Shown one piece after another: positions 16,887 to 29,258 of a stretch of 48,027 nt of DNA. The stretch's first letter is position 1; each line of letters starts with the position of its first letter. The notes under the pieces are model-generated. The model saw nothing but the letters and a program-made list of their open reading frames with translations, was not told the DNA's origin and made no database searches. The translations under genes were made by a program, and so were the position numbers. Origin of the DNA: Myxococcales bacterium (lineage in GTDB: Bacteria > Myxococcota_A > Polyangia > Polyangiales > Ga0077539); the NCBI GenBank assembly GCA_030652255.1, contig JAUSAZ010000178.1, positions 1 through 48,027 on the forward strand. Direction: 5' to 3'.

Positions 16887-18368
16887 TCACCCGGGGTTCT
16901 GCGGGGCGTCCAGGGCCAGCTCGAGCGCGGCGATGCGGAGGATGCGCGGCAGCACGAAGCGGAAGACCTCGCAGTAGGGGCTCCGCCCGTGGGCGTGGCC
17001 GTCCCGGCGGTGCAGCAGCAGGGGGCAGCCCCCCGCGCAGGAGTGACGGAAGCGGCAGCCCTGGCACTCCGCGCCGGGGGAGCGCTGCTGAAACGAAGGC
17101 CCCATCACCGCGGGGGCGAGGGCGAGGAGCGCCGTGTCGCCCGCGAGCGCGGCCGTCCCCTCGTGGTGCAGCGCGGCCTGGCAGGCGGAGATCCGGCCGT
17201 CGTGGGAGACCGCGAGCGAGCGCTCCCCCGCGGCGCACGCGCGCCCGATGGGGTGACGCCACTGGAGGTCGCAGAAGCGATGCGTGCGACGAAACGACGG
17301 GCGCACGGGCATCGCCCGCTCGATGCGGTCGTAACACTCGCCGAAGACCCGCAGCACCCGCGCGAGCGCGTCGCCCTCCAGCATCGGCGGCGCGTCGACC
17401 GCCGGGGCGGCCCGTCGGCGCAGCTGGAGCAGCCCGACGGAGGGGCGCCAGCCGGGCAGGCGGGCGTCGAGCAGGGCGGCGCCGCCGTCGAGGTCGCGCA
17501 CCAGCGAGTAGCGGAAGCCCATCTCGCGGGCGAGCAGCCAGTCGGTGAGCGCGGGCACCCCGTCGAGGTTGGCCGCGCCGACGGTGACCAGCGCGTAGGG
17601 GCGCACCCCGGCTGCCGCAAAGGCGTCGAGGCCGCGCTCGAGCTCGGCCCAGGAGCCTCCGCCGCCGAGGCTCGGCCGCATGGCGTCCTGCACCGCGCCG
17701 ACGCCGTCGATGGAGACGCTCACGGACACGCCGTGCTCGCGCATCCACCGGGCGGCGCCGTCGGGGACGCGGGTGCCGTTGGTGAGCACCGCGGCGGAGA
17801 GCGTGGCGCCCTCGCGGGCGAGCAGCGCGCGGGTCTCCTCGAAGAAGCCGCGGATGAAGTCGAAGCGGAGCAGCGGCTCGCCGCCCGCGAAGCGCAGGTG
17901 CACCGCGCGCACCCCGTCGGAGCGCACCGTGGCGAGCAGCGCCGACTGGAGCGCGCGGGCGGTGTCCTCGGAGAGCGCGCGCCCGTCCTTCTGGATGTAG
18001 CAGTAGGGGCAGTCGAGGTTGCACGCGTTGGTCACGTGCACCCAGAGGTCGAGCGAGGGCGGCCCCGGCGCCCGAGGCGCGGGGGGTAGCCCGGGCACCT
18101 GCACGAAGCCGTTGCGGGCGAGCAGCGGGAGCTCCCGGGCGAGCGCGGCCACGGGGCGCTGGAGGGCCGCGGCGAGCTCGCGGAGGGTGCGCCCGTCGGC
18201 GAGGTCGAGCAGCGCCGCGGCGTCGCGGGAGAGCAGCGCGAGGGCGTCGCGGCCGCGCGGGTTGTGCACGAAGCGGCGACCCCGGACGATGCCGAGGTAC
18301 AGGCCCTCGGCGCGGCGGACGGGACGGTCGGCGAGGTCGGTCGGCGGGGCGTGGTCGTCGAGGGGCAT
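16887..18368 (-). CDS. Radical SAM/SPASM enzyme with N-terminal PqqD-like RRE domain
   Basis: 493 residues. Residues about 15-92 (GRRFVHNPRGRDALALLS ... LLDLADGRTLRELAAALQ ... LARNGFVQVP) resemble PqqD, the RiPP recognition element that binds substrate leaders. The radical SAM cluster motif is C116-N-L-D-C120-P-Y-C123, followed by RFAGGEPLLRFDF. The C-terminal SPASM region carries the auxiliary-cluster cysteines: HRFCDLQW, ACAAGERSLAVSHDGRISAC, then GAECQGCRFRHSCAGGCPLL and SPYCEVFR. SPASM enzymes modify peptides by thioether, C-C or oxidation chemistry. It starts 10 bp after the Asp-Cys repeat protein gene, with GAGG upstream, so that protein is the obvious candidate substrate. The activity is not known. 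Confidence 0.9.
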   Translation of the reverse strand: MPLDDHAPPTDLADRPVRRAEGLYLGIVRGRRFVHNPRGRDALALLSRDAAALLDLADGRTLRELAAALQRPVAALARELPLLARNGFVQVPGLPPAPRAPGPPSLDLWVHVTNACNLDCPYCYIQKDGRALSEDTARALQSALLATVRSDGVRAVHLRFAGGEPLLRFDFIRGFFEETRALLAREGATLSAAVLTNGTRVPDGAARWMREHGVSVSVSIDGVGAVQDAMRPSLGGGGSWAELERGLDAFAAAGVRPYALVTVGAANLDGVPALTDWLLAREMGFRYSLVRDLDGGAALLDARLPGWRPSVGLLQLRRRAAPAVDAPPMLEGDALARVLRVFGECYDRIERAMPVRPSFRRTHRFCDLQWRHPIGRACAAGERSLAVSHDGRISACQAALHHEGTAALAGDTALLALAPAVMGPSFQQRSPGAECQGCRFRHSCAGGCPLLLHRRDGHAHGRSPYCEVFRFVLPRILRIAALELALDAPQNPG

Positions 18369-18378
18369 TCCGCGGGCC

Positions 18379-19680
18379 TCAGTCCGACGAGGAAGAGCAA
18401 TCGCTGGAGCAATCGCTGGAGCAATCGCTGGAACAGTCGCTGGAGCAGTCGCTCTTCGAGCAGTCCGAGGAGGAGCAGTCGCTGCAGTCGCTCTTCGACA
18501 TGCAGTCGCTGGAGCAGTCGGACGACCAGCCGCCGTCCTTGGTGCAGTCGCTGGAGGTGCAGTCCGAGCAGTCGGTCTTGGTGACGCAGTCCGAGCAGTC
18601 GGCGGAGTTCCAGTCGCTGGTGGACGACCACGCGGGGTCGCTCGCATACACCGACCCGTATTCCGTGAGGTCGATGGGCTTGTCCGAGGGGACGCCGAAG
18701 TCGTGGCCCGCGAGCGCGCCGAGCCCGGCGAACTTGTCGGGCATCGACCCGACGTCGTCGAACTCCCCCACCAGCGCGCCGTCGGTGCGCAGCACGTGGA
18801 CGGGCATCTCCCAGGCCCCGTCGGTCGCGTGGTGGTGGTGGTGGCCGTGCGCGGCGGCGTGCAGCGCGGCGTCGAGCAGGATGAGGTCGACCCAGTCGGA
18901 GTACGGGTCGCGGTAATAGACGTCCCAGGGGTCGTAGTAGGGCGACGGGTAGGGCGGCGCGCGGAAGGTGCGGTCGGTGCGCAGCGTCGCACCTCGCATG
19001 GCGGCGGCGTCGCGGGCCATGGACTGCACCGCGCGCGGCGTGGGCTGCACCACCCGGGACACCGTGGCGTACTCCTCGGCCCGCGCCCCGGGGAGGGCGT
19101 AGGGCAGCCCGTCGCGGATGCGCCCGAGCACCCCCCGGAAGACGTGCTGGTGCGGCTTCGCGCGGTACGGGTCGGCCCCGAGGGCGGAGACGCGCGCGCG
19201 GGTCTGCGCGAAGGTCTCCCCGGGCAGCGGCCGGAGCTCCTCGATGCGCCCGCCGAGGGCGATCACCCCCGCGGCAGTCCCCGGCTGGAACCTCGCCTGG
19301 AAGGTCGCCTCGATGACCGTGTGCACCCCCTGCTCGCGGTGCTCGAAGACCGCCCGCACCTCGCGGAAGGGCTTCATGAAGCGCTCGGGCTTCCCGCGCA
19401 TCGCCTGTAGCAGCCAGCCCACGTCGTCGGGGTTGGCGCTGTCGTCGCGCCACACCACCCGCTCGTCGAGCAGCACCGTGACGGCGTCGCGCACCCCGAC
19501 GCCCGCGAGCAGCGTGCCCACCGACTCGATGAGCCCGAGGGCGTGCATCCCGTGCTCGTGCTGGCCCGATCGCAGGTCGTGCTTCGCGCCGAACGCGCCG
19601 GTGAAGGACTCCCAGAACGTCGGGCGCCGGGCGGCCTCGCGCCCCGGCAGCCACACCCAGAGTCGTGCGGTCATACGCAT
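18379..19680 (-). CDS. Repetitive Asp-Cys protein, candidate radical SAM substrate
   Basis: 433 residues from the ATG at 19680; ATG 19674 and GTG 19701 are alternatives. I recognise no family. Residues 1-358 contain no cysteine. They include WESFTGAFGAKHD, AVTVLLDERVVWRDD, and a Tyr/Pro-rich part (PPYPSPYYDPWDVYYRDPY) followed by HGHHHHH. The last 75 residues hold 15 cysteines, each directly preceded by Asp (ADC, TDC or SDC), and end in four SSDC units. No signal peptide or membrane segment is visible, so it should be cytoplasmic when made. It lies upstream of a PqqD-fused SPASM enzyme (10-bp gap) and downstream of a metallophosphoesterase. Crosslinking of the Cys tail is inferred from this arrangement. 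Confidence 0.8.
   Translation of the reverse strand: MRMTARLWVWLPGREAARRPTFWESFTGAFGAKHDLRSGQHEHGMHALGLIESVGTLLAGVGVRDAVTVLLDERVVWRDDSANPDDVGWLLQAMRGKPERFMKPFREVRAVFEHREQGVHTVIEATFQARFQPGTAAGVIALGGRIEELRPLPGETFAQTRARVSALGADPYRAKPHQHVFRGVLGRIRDGLPYALPGARAEEYATVSRVVQPTPRAVQSMARDAAAMRGATLRTDRTFRAPPYPSPYYDPWDVYYRDPYSDWVDLILLDAALHAAAHGHHHHHATDGAWEMPVHVLRTDGALVGEFDDVGSMPDKFAGLGALAGHDFGVPSDKPIDLTEYGSVYASDPAWSSTSDWNSADCSDCVTKTDCSDCTSSDCTKDGGWSSDCSSDCMSKSDCSDCSSSDCSKSDCSSDCSSDCSSDCSSDCSSSSD
18397..18456. repeat. 12-bp tandem repeat coding SSDC
   Basis: Three identical GCAATCGCTGGA units (18397-18432) are followed by two diverged ones. On the coding strand each reads Ser-Ser-Asp-Cys. The wider Cys-rich tail (18379-18606) repeats the theme irregularly. 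Replication slippage could change the copy number without breaking the frame. Confidence 0.92.
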
Positions 19681-19720
19681 GGTGGTCGGCGGCCATCGCA
19701 CCCGCGAGGGCCCCTGCGCG

Positions 19721-20923
19721 TCAAGCCCTGCGGAGCACCAGCAGCGCGATCTCCGGGGCCATCCCGACGCGGGTGGGCACCCCCGTCGTGCCGACGCCCC
19801 GGCTCACGAAGAGGGCGCTCTCCCCCTGGCGGAAGAGCCCCGCGGAGTAGCGCGACGCGAGGCGCCCGAGGTTGAGCCGGGCCCCGAGCGGCACGCCGAA
19901 CTGGCCCCCGTGGGTGTGCCCGCTGAGGGTGAGCGCCACGCCGCGCAGGGCGATGTCGGGCCACCCGACGGGGTCGTGGGCGAGCATCACCACGGGCTCG
20001 CCGGGGCCAATGCCCCGGAGGGCGAGGTCGACGTCGTCGCGGCGGCTCCAGCGGTCGTCGACGCCCGCGAGGTGCAGGGTGGCGCCGCCGCGGGAGACGC
20101 TCGTCGCGGCGTTGCGCAGGAGGCGCACCTCCGTCGCCGCGAGCGCCCGCACCACACCCTCGACGGTCTGGAAGTAGTCGTGGTTGCCCATGCAGGCCAC
20201 GACGCCGTCGCGCGCGGCGAGCCCTCGGGCGAAGGCCGTGACGTCGTCGAGGTACCCTTCGCCCACGGTGATGAGGTCGCCGGTGAGGGCGACGAGGTCG
20301 GCGTCGAGCGAGCGCACCCGCCGGGCCCACCCCAGGAACATCCACGCCGGCACGTACGGCCCGCAGTGCACGTCGCTGACGTGGGCGATGCGGTACCCGT
20401 CGAAGGCCTCGGGCAGCCCCGCGACGGGCACCTCCACCCGGGTCACCCTCGCCCACGCCCGGCCGACGGTGCTGCCCCAGAGGGCCATGAGCCCCGTGAC
20501 GGCGTACACGGGCCCGAGCCAGGGGAGCACCGAGGCGACCGGCCGCCCCACCAGCGCCGCGACGCCGAAGCCCGCCAGCGCCACGTACGCCACCGGCGCC
20601 GCGAGGAAGCACCCCGTGGCGTACACCGCGTAGGGGACCTCCAGCAGCCACTGGCGCCACCAGGGCATGCGCACGTCGTCGACCCACCAGCGGAGCCGGT
20701 GGACGAGCACCGAGGCCCCCGCGAGGTGCAGGGCGACCGAGCCGAGGGCGCACCAGGCGAGCGACGCGGGGGCGGCCTCGTGTAGCGCCGCGGCCAGCAC
20801 GATCACGGCGGGCAATTGCATCGCCGCGACGGCCCCGAGCACCCGGGCCAGGAAGCGCCGGCGCCACGCGTTGAAGGCCGGGGCCGACCTGGGCTGCGGG
20901 GGGCGGGCGCTCACCGGCGGCAT
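19721..20923 (-). CDS. Membrane-bound metallophosphoesterase (YkuE-like)
   Basis: 400 residues. Four hydrophobic segments occupy about 25-160, followed by a calcineurin-like phosphoesterase domain. Metal ligands are visible in HVSDVHCGPY, VALTGDLI, CMGNHDYF, MLAHDP and LSGHTHGGQFG. Relatives act on phosphodiesters or pyrophosphates such as UDP-diacylglucosamine at the membrane. It ends 40 bp before the chosen start of the Asp-Cys protein, on the same strand, so the two may be co-transcribed. It is divergent from rlmI with 86 bp between them. The substrate is unknown. Confidence 0.88.
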   Translation of the reverse strand: MPPVSARPPQPRSAPAFNAWRRRFLARVLGAVAAMQLPAVIVLAAALHEAAPASLAWCALGSVALHLAGASVLVHRLRWWVDDVRMPWWRQWLLEVPYAVYATGCFLAAPVAYVALAGFGVAALVGRPVASVLPWLGPVYAVTGLMALWGSTVGRAWARVTRVEVPVAGLPEAFDGYRIAHVSDVHCGPYVPAWMFLGWARRVRSLDADLVALTGDLITVGEGYLDDVTAFARGLAARDGVVACMGNHDYFQTVEGVVRALAATEVRLLRNAATSVSRGGATLHLAGVDDRWSRRDDVDLALRGIGPGEPVVMLAHDPVGWPDIALRGVALTLSGHTHGGQFGVPLGARLNLGRLASRYSAGLFRQGESALFVSRGVGTTGVPTRVGMAPEIALLVLRRA

Positions 20924-21009
20924 CGTACGCCACGGCGGGGCGCGCGGCCTCGCGCGGCTTGCGCGCCGAGGGTCGCATCGCGTAGAGCCGCGCAGAGGAT
21001 ATACCGCCG

Positions 21010-22212
21010 ATGGTCGCGACCGTTCATCTCCGCCCGGGTCATGTGCAACCGGTCTGGCTCGGGCACCCCTGGGTGTACGCGCAGGCCGTGGGTCGGGTGG
21101 AGGGCGAGCCCGCGCCCGGCGACGACGTCATCGTGCGCGACCCGCGGGGCAACCCGCTGGGCCGGGGGTACTGGTCGCCCTCGAGCGCCATCCCGGTGCG
21201 GGTGCTCACCCGGGACGTGTCCGCCGAGCTCGACGAGCGCTGGCTGCACAAGCGCATCGCCGAGGCGGCGGCGTGGCGGCGCGCGCTGCTCGGGCTGCCC
21301 GCGCCGGGCACCAGCGGGTACCGGCTGGTCAACGCCGAGGGCGACGGCCTCGCGGGGCTCATCGCGGACGTCTTCGGCGACGCGGTGGTGGTGCAGCTGC
21401 TCACCGTGGGGATGAAGCGCCGCGAGGCGGCCATCGCGGCGGCGCTGCGCGAGGTCACCGGCGCCGCGCGGGTCTTCGAGGTGTCGTCGCCGAAGCACCA
21501 GACCCTGGAGGGGATCACCCCCCGCGAAGGGATCCTGGCGGGCGACGACGCCGAGGCGCTGAGCTTTACCGAGGGGGGTAACAGCTGGGCGCTGCCCGCC
21601 CCCGGGAAGACCGGCGCGGGCCAGAAGACGGGCTACTTCTTCGACCAGCGGGAGAACCGCGAGCGCGTGGGGCGCCTCTCCGCGGGCAAGCGGGTGCTCG
21701 ACCTGTTCTGCTACCTGGGCGGCTTCTCCATGGCGGCGGCGCGGGGCGGCGCCGTGGAGGTGCTCGGCGTCGACAGCGCGGCCGGAGCCATCGCGGCGGC
21801 GACGGCGGCGGCGGAGGCCAACGGGGTCGCCGGGGTGGTTCGCTTCGAGCGCGGCGACGCCCTCAAGGTGGCCGTGGCCCTCGACCAGAAGAACGAGCGC
21901 TTCGACCTGGTGGTGTGCGACCCGCCGAAGCTGGCGGGCAACGCGCGCGAGGTCGAAGGGGCCCTGCGGCACTACCGCAAGGTCAACTCCGAGGCCGCGC
22001 GGCGGGTGGGCACCGGCGGCCTGCTGGTCACGTGCTCGTGCTCGGGGCACGTGACGCCCGAGGAGTTCACCCGCGCGGTGCTGGCGGGCGTGCGCGACGC
22101 CGGGCGCGACGCGGTGCACCTGCGCCTCGACGGCGCGGCGAGCGACCACCCGACGCCGCTGGCCTTCGTCGAGGGGCGCTACCTGAAGTGCCTCACGCTG
22201 CGCATCACCTGA
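21010..22212 (+). CDS. rlmI: 23S rRNA (cytosine-C5)-methyltransferase RlmI-like
   Basis: 400 residues, the RlmI length. The N-terminal PUA-like RNA-binding part has LRPGHVQPVWLGHPWVY. The middle region is KTGAGQKTGYFFDQRENRE, and the Rossmann domain begins with VLDLFCYLGGFSMAAARGG (SAM-binding). VVCDPPKLA and the later LLVTCSCSGHV motif fit m5C methylation of 23S rRNA at the position equivalent to E. coli C1962. A purine stretch, AGAGGA, lies upstream of the ATG. An RlmK- or YccW-type relative with a different target base is possible. Confidence 0.9.
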   Translation: MVATVHLRPGHVQPVWLGHPWVYAQAVGRVEGEPAPGDDVIVRDPRGNPLGRGYWSPSSAIPVRVLTRDVSAELDERWLHKRIAEAAAWRRALLGLPAPGTSGYRLVNAEGDGLAGLIADVFGDAVVVQLLTVGMKRREAAIAAALREVTGAARVFEVSSPKHQTLEGITPREGILAGDDAEALSFTEGGNSWALPAPGKTGAGQKTGYFFDQRENRERVGRLSAGKRVLDLFCYLGGFSMAAARGGAVEVLGVDSAAGAIAAATAAAEANGVAGVVRFERGDALKVAVALDQKNERFDLVVCDPPKLAGNAREVEGALRHYRKVNSEAARRVGTGGLLVTCSCSGHVTPEEFTRAVLAGVRDAGRDAVHLRLDGAASDHPTPLAFVEGRYLKCLTLRIT

Positions 22213-22260
22213 CCGGTGGTGGCGCGAGCGCGGCGGGTCGAAGTAGCTTCCGCCGCCCCG

Positions 22261-23088
22261 ATGACCCCTGATGCCTCGCAAGACCCCGCCGCCGATCGCT
22301 GCCGACCGCTGAGCTCGCTCCCGGGCGACCGCTGGCGCGCGGTGCTCGGGCTCGCCACGGACCTCGACGACACCCTCACGACCCACGGCGAGCTGACCGC
22401 CGCGGTGATCGCAGCCCTCGAGGACGTGCGCGCCCAGGGGCTGCCCTGCGTGGTGGCCACCGGGCGCTCGCTCGGCTGGGGCGCGGTGCTCGGTCGGGTG
22501 CTGCCGGTGCAGGCGGTCGTGACGGAAAACGGCGGGGCGTACGTGCTGCGGGAAGGCAACGGGGTGCGCGTGGCGTTCGTCGATCCGGATGAGGTTCGCG
22601 ACGAGGGCATGCGACGGGTGGGGCTCTGCGTGGCGGCGATGCGCGATCGCTTCCCGACGCTGCGCCCCGTGGAGGACGCGGCGGTGCGGGTGACCGACCT
22701 CGCGCTCGACATCGCCGAGCGGGCCACCGTCGACCCGGCGGTGGTGCGCGACGCCGTCGCGATGGCGCGCGACGCGGGGCTGCACGCCGTGACGAGCAGC
22801 ATCCACCTGCACGTGAGCTACCGGCCTGCGGACAAGGTCGCCGGGCTGCGGGCGGCCCTCGGCGCGCTGGGGCTCGACGCGGGCGCGCTCGACGAGCGCT
22901 GGGTGTACGTCGGCGACAGCCCCAACGACGCGGGGGCCTTCGGCGCGATGGCGCTCTCCGTCGGCGTGGCGGGGGTGCGGCGCTTCGCCGGGCGCATGCC
23001 CGCATGGCCGGCCTACGTGACCGACGACGACGGGGCGACGGGCTTCGCGGCGGTGGTGTCGGCGATGCGCGCGGGGCGGCGCTCGTGA
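22261..23088 (+). CDS. HAD-superfamily phosphatase (Cof/type IIB)
   Basis: 275 residues. The nucleophile motif is LATDLDDTLTTHG (D-L-D-D-T), motif II is VVATGRSLG, and the C-terminal acidic motif is YVGDSPNDAGAFGAM. The cap between residues 90 and 180 fits type IIB enzymes such as sucrose-phosphate or mannosyl-3-phosphoglycerate phosphatase and Cof-like sugar phosphatases. The ATG at 22261 is preferred over an in-frame GTG at 22216. GTAGCTTC lies 11-18 bases upstream and could be a -10 element. The stop overlaps the next gene (GTGA), so it heads a three-gene operon. Confidence 0.87.
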   Translation: MTPDASQDPAADRCRPLSSLPGDRWRAVLGLATDLDDTLTTHGELTAAVIAALEDVRAQGLPCVVATGRSLGWGAVLGRVLPVQAVVTENGGAYVLREGNGVRVAFVDPDEVRDEGMRRVGLCVAAMRDRFPTLRPVEDAAVRVTDLALDIAERATVDPAVVRDAVAMARDAGLHAVTSSIHLHVSYRPADKVAGLRAALGALGLDAGALDERWVYVGDSPNDAGAFGAMALSVGVAGVRRFAGRMPAWPAYVTDDDGATGFAAVVSAMRAGRRS

Positions 23089-23699
23089 GCCCGAAGCGCG
23101 CGCGGGTGATGGCCGTGGCCGTGCTGTCGCTGCTGGCGACGATGGGGGTGATCCTCGTGCTGACGCGCCCGCCGGCGCCCTCGGCGGTGGCCGAGCGGGC
23201 GCGGGAGGAGGCCCCGGCGGCGCGCGTCGCGGGCGAGCCGCCCCCCGCCGTGGACGACGACCACGCCTACGCGCCGGGGTCGCCGGGCGCGGTGGCGGAG
23301 CGCTTCCTGCGGTCGTTCTGGCGGGCGCACTACACCGACGCGGCGGCGCTCGCGACGGGCGACACCCTGGCCCGCTGCCAGCGCGATCAGCGCGCGGGGG
23401 CGGAGCTTCCCCCCGAGCACGCCGAGCTCTTCCGGCGGGTGCGGGTGTTTCGCGAGGCGTCGCGCTACCGCCTGGAGCGGGTGACGGTGACGGAGCTCCC
23501 ACCGACGAGCGACGGCCGCGCGAGGCGCCTGGTGCTGGGCGAGGCGCACGCCACGGGCCCCTCCCCCGACGACGCGCGCATGGTCGAGAGCCGCCGCGGC
23601 CAGCGCCTCGTGCTGGTGCTCGTCGACGGCGCCTGGAAGGTCGCCGAGTGGACCGCGACCGCCAGCGGGTCGGCCCCCGACGCGGGGGGCGCGCGATGA
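23085..23699 (+). CDS. Membrane-anchored protein of unknown function
   Basis: 204 residues. A basic start (SPKRARVM) precedes one membrane helix (AVAVLSLLATMGVILVLT), then an exported Ala/Glu-rich linker and a compact domain. The domain segment PGAVAERFLRSFWRAHYTDA ... VLVLVDGAWKVAEW resembles NTF2-like/DUF4878 folds, which carry a conserved 'dg.WKV' strand. The GTG start overlaps the HAD stop by 4 bp, and its stop overlaps the methyltransferase start by 4 bp, so co-translation is likely. Its role with these enzymes is unknown. Confidence 0.75.
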   Translation: MSPKRARVMAVAVLSLLATMGVILVLTRPPAPSAVAERAREEAPAARVAGEPPPAVDDDHAYAPGSPGAVAERFLRSFWRAHYTDAAALATGDTLARCQRDQRAGAELPPEHAELFRRVRVFREASRYRLERVTVTELPPTSDGRARRLVLGEAHATGPSPDDARMVESRRGQRLVLVLVDGAWKVAEWTATASGSAPDAGGAR

Positions 23700-24493
23700 T
23701 CCGCCGGGACGGCAGCGACCCCCTGGAGCGCGGCTCGCGGGAGCACTACGACGACGCGGCGTATTACGACCACGCGTATGCCCGGCGCGCCGAGGACGTG
23801 GCGTTCTACCGCGACGCCGCGCGGCGCTGCGGCTCGCCGGTGCTGGAGCTCGGCGTGGGCAGCGGTCGCGTCGCCATCCCGACGGCCCTCGACGGCGCCG
23901 AGGTGCTCGGCCTCGACGTCAACGCCGCCATGCTCGCCCGGGCCCGGGAGACGGCGCGGCAGAAGGGCGTCCCCCGCGGGAGGCTCTCGCTCCGCCGCGG
24001 CGACATGCGCCGCTTCAGCCTCGGGCGCACCTTCCCCCTCATCACGGCGCCCTTCAACGCCCTGCTGCACCTCTACGAGCCCGACGAGATCGCGGCCTGC
24101 TTCCGCTGCGTGCGCGAGCACCTCGCGCCGGGCGGGCGCTTCATCTTCGACGTGCGCGTCCCGTCGCCCGCGGAGCTCGCGCGCGACCCCGACCGGGCCT
24201 ACGTGGGCCGCCCCATCAAGCACCCCACCCTCGGATCGCGGGTGCGCTACACCGAGCGCTTCCGCTACGACCCCATCAAGCAGGTGCAGCACGTCACGAT
24301 ACGCTTCGAGCCCTCGGACGGGTCGCCCGCGCAGGAGACCCTGCTCACCCAGCGGCAGATCTTCCCGGGCGAGCTGCGGGCGCTGCTCACCCTCGGGGGC
24401 CTGCGCCTCGCGCGGCGCCTTGGCACCTTCACGGGCCAGCCACTGGGGCCCGACGACCCGCAGCAGATCGTCGAGGCCGTGGCGCTGGACTGA
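23696..24493 (+). CDS. Class I SAM-dependent methyltransferase
   Basis: 265 residues. The SAM-binding loop is VLELGVGSGRVAIP, with the acidic residue in VLGLDVNAAML and motif FPLITAPFNALLHLY. PGGRFIFDVRVPS forms the post-core strand. The start at 23696 overlaps the preceding stop (ATGA). The substrate is unknown; the FNALLHL segment is common in small-molecule methyltransferases related to sugar or polyketide enzymes. It is the third gene of the operon with the HAD phosphatase. Confidence 0.85.
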   Translation: MIRRDGSDPLERGSREHYDDAAYYDHAYARRAEDVAFYRDAARRCGSPVLELGVGSGRVAIPTALDGAEVLGLDVNAAMLARARETARQKGVPRGRLSLRRGDMRRFSLGRTFPLITAPFNALLHLYEPDEIAACFRCVREHLAPGGRFIFDVRVPSPAELARDPDRAYVGRPIKHPTLGSRVRYTERFRYDPIKQVQHVTIRFEPSDGSPAQETLLTQRQIFPGELRALLTLGGLRLARRLGTFTGQPLGPDDPQQIVEAVALD

Positions 24494-24532
24494 GCCCCGG
24501 TTGCGGCCTCCCAATCGGGGGGGGACGCGGGG

Positions 24533-24784
24533 TCAGTGCTTGAAGAAGCGGCGGATTCCGGAGAGCCCCTCGCAGAACAGGATCGCGCACTTGCGACGAT
24601 CTTCCTGCTTCATGCGGTTGCAGAGCGCGCTGAGGTCGTCGTCGGCGTCGATGACGGTGCCCTCCGCGGGCTGGTTGGAGCGCTCGTCGTAGCGGCAGTC
24701 GTCGAGGGCGACCCAGCGCCCGCGGAAGCTCCCGTTCGAACAGATTTCAGACCACGACAGCCGAGCCGATGGACTGGTGCCCAT
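24533..24784 (-). pseudogene. Short conserved-looking protein, possibly 5'-truncated
   Basis: 83 residues as an open frame. From about residue 20 (FRGRWVALDDCRYDERS) to the end (KCAILFCEGLSGIRRFFKH) nearly every codon ends in G or C, as in real genes here. The first 16 codons after the ATG are mixed (AGT, CCA, GCT, TCT, GAA, TGT). No Shine-Dalgarno precedes the ATG. The simplest reading is that the original N-terminal part was lost or replaced near 24735. It may still be expressed as a small Cys-containing protein. I do not recognise the family. Confidence 0.45.
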
Positions 24785-25082
24785 TTAGGTAGCTATGTCC
24801 TCAAGATCCCGGTCGCTGCGGCGCGACGGGAGTGCCTCGACGCACCGCGCACCGTGCGCGATGGAGGCTCCGGTTCCGCCGAGGGGGAGACTTCGGTCTC
24901 GACCAGCAATGCGCATCCGTGTGCGCAGGGGGTGTTTGAACCGTTCATTGGTCTCAGGGCCTCTGCTGGCGGTACCCGGTTCATGCGATGGAGACCCACG
25001 AGGACTCTCTTCGTCACGAACCGGGTTGCACCATGATCCCGTTCGCCCCGGGACGCAAGAGGCTGCACCCGGACAGGGGATC
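24785..25082. other. Intergenic segment with atypical composition
   Basis: 298 bp between the small gene and the second kinase. It is less GC-biased than its surroundings, with no open frame showing proper codon bias. No terminal repeats or recognisable transposase fragment were seen. It may be the remains of a deleted or inserted piece. Confidence 0.4.
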
Positions 25083-26912
<1,830 letters not shown>

Positions 26913-27077
26913 GCTCTATGCTCCGTGCCTTCGGTCTGACCGCCCAACCCTGAACCTCTGGCGCCCAGCGCCCGAGGAACGCCGCGACGACACCCCTGAG
27001 AGCGTTACGGCACGCCCGACCTTGGCGCAACCACCGTCCCCGGCGACCGCGGACATTTCCCGGCCGCCGTCACCCGC

Positions 27078-29174
<2,097 letters not shown>

Positions 29175-29258
29175 GAAGAGGCCGCGGACGCTATCACGAT
29201 CGCGCGCGGGGGTTCAGGCGCCTCGACGACGCGGGGCGATCGTGCGAGAGAGGCGCCC

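Noticed and set aside
24720..24745. GTTCGAAC sequence as a tRNA T-loop
   Set aside because: No acceptor stem, anticodon arm or cloverleaf could be built around it; no other tRNA was found in the window.
24536..25036. Plus-strand 166-residue frame
   Set aside because: Its first half is antisense to the better-supported small minus-strand frame and its second half lacks the local codon bias.
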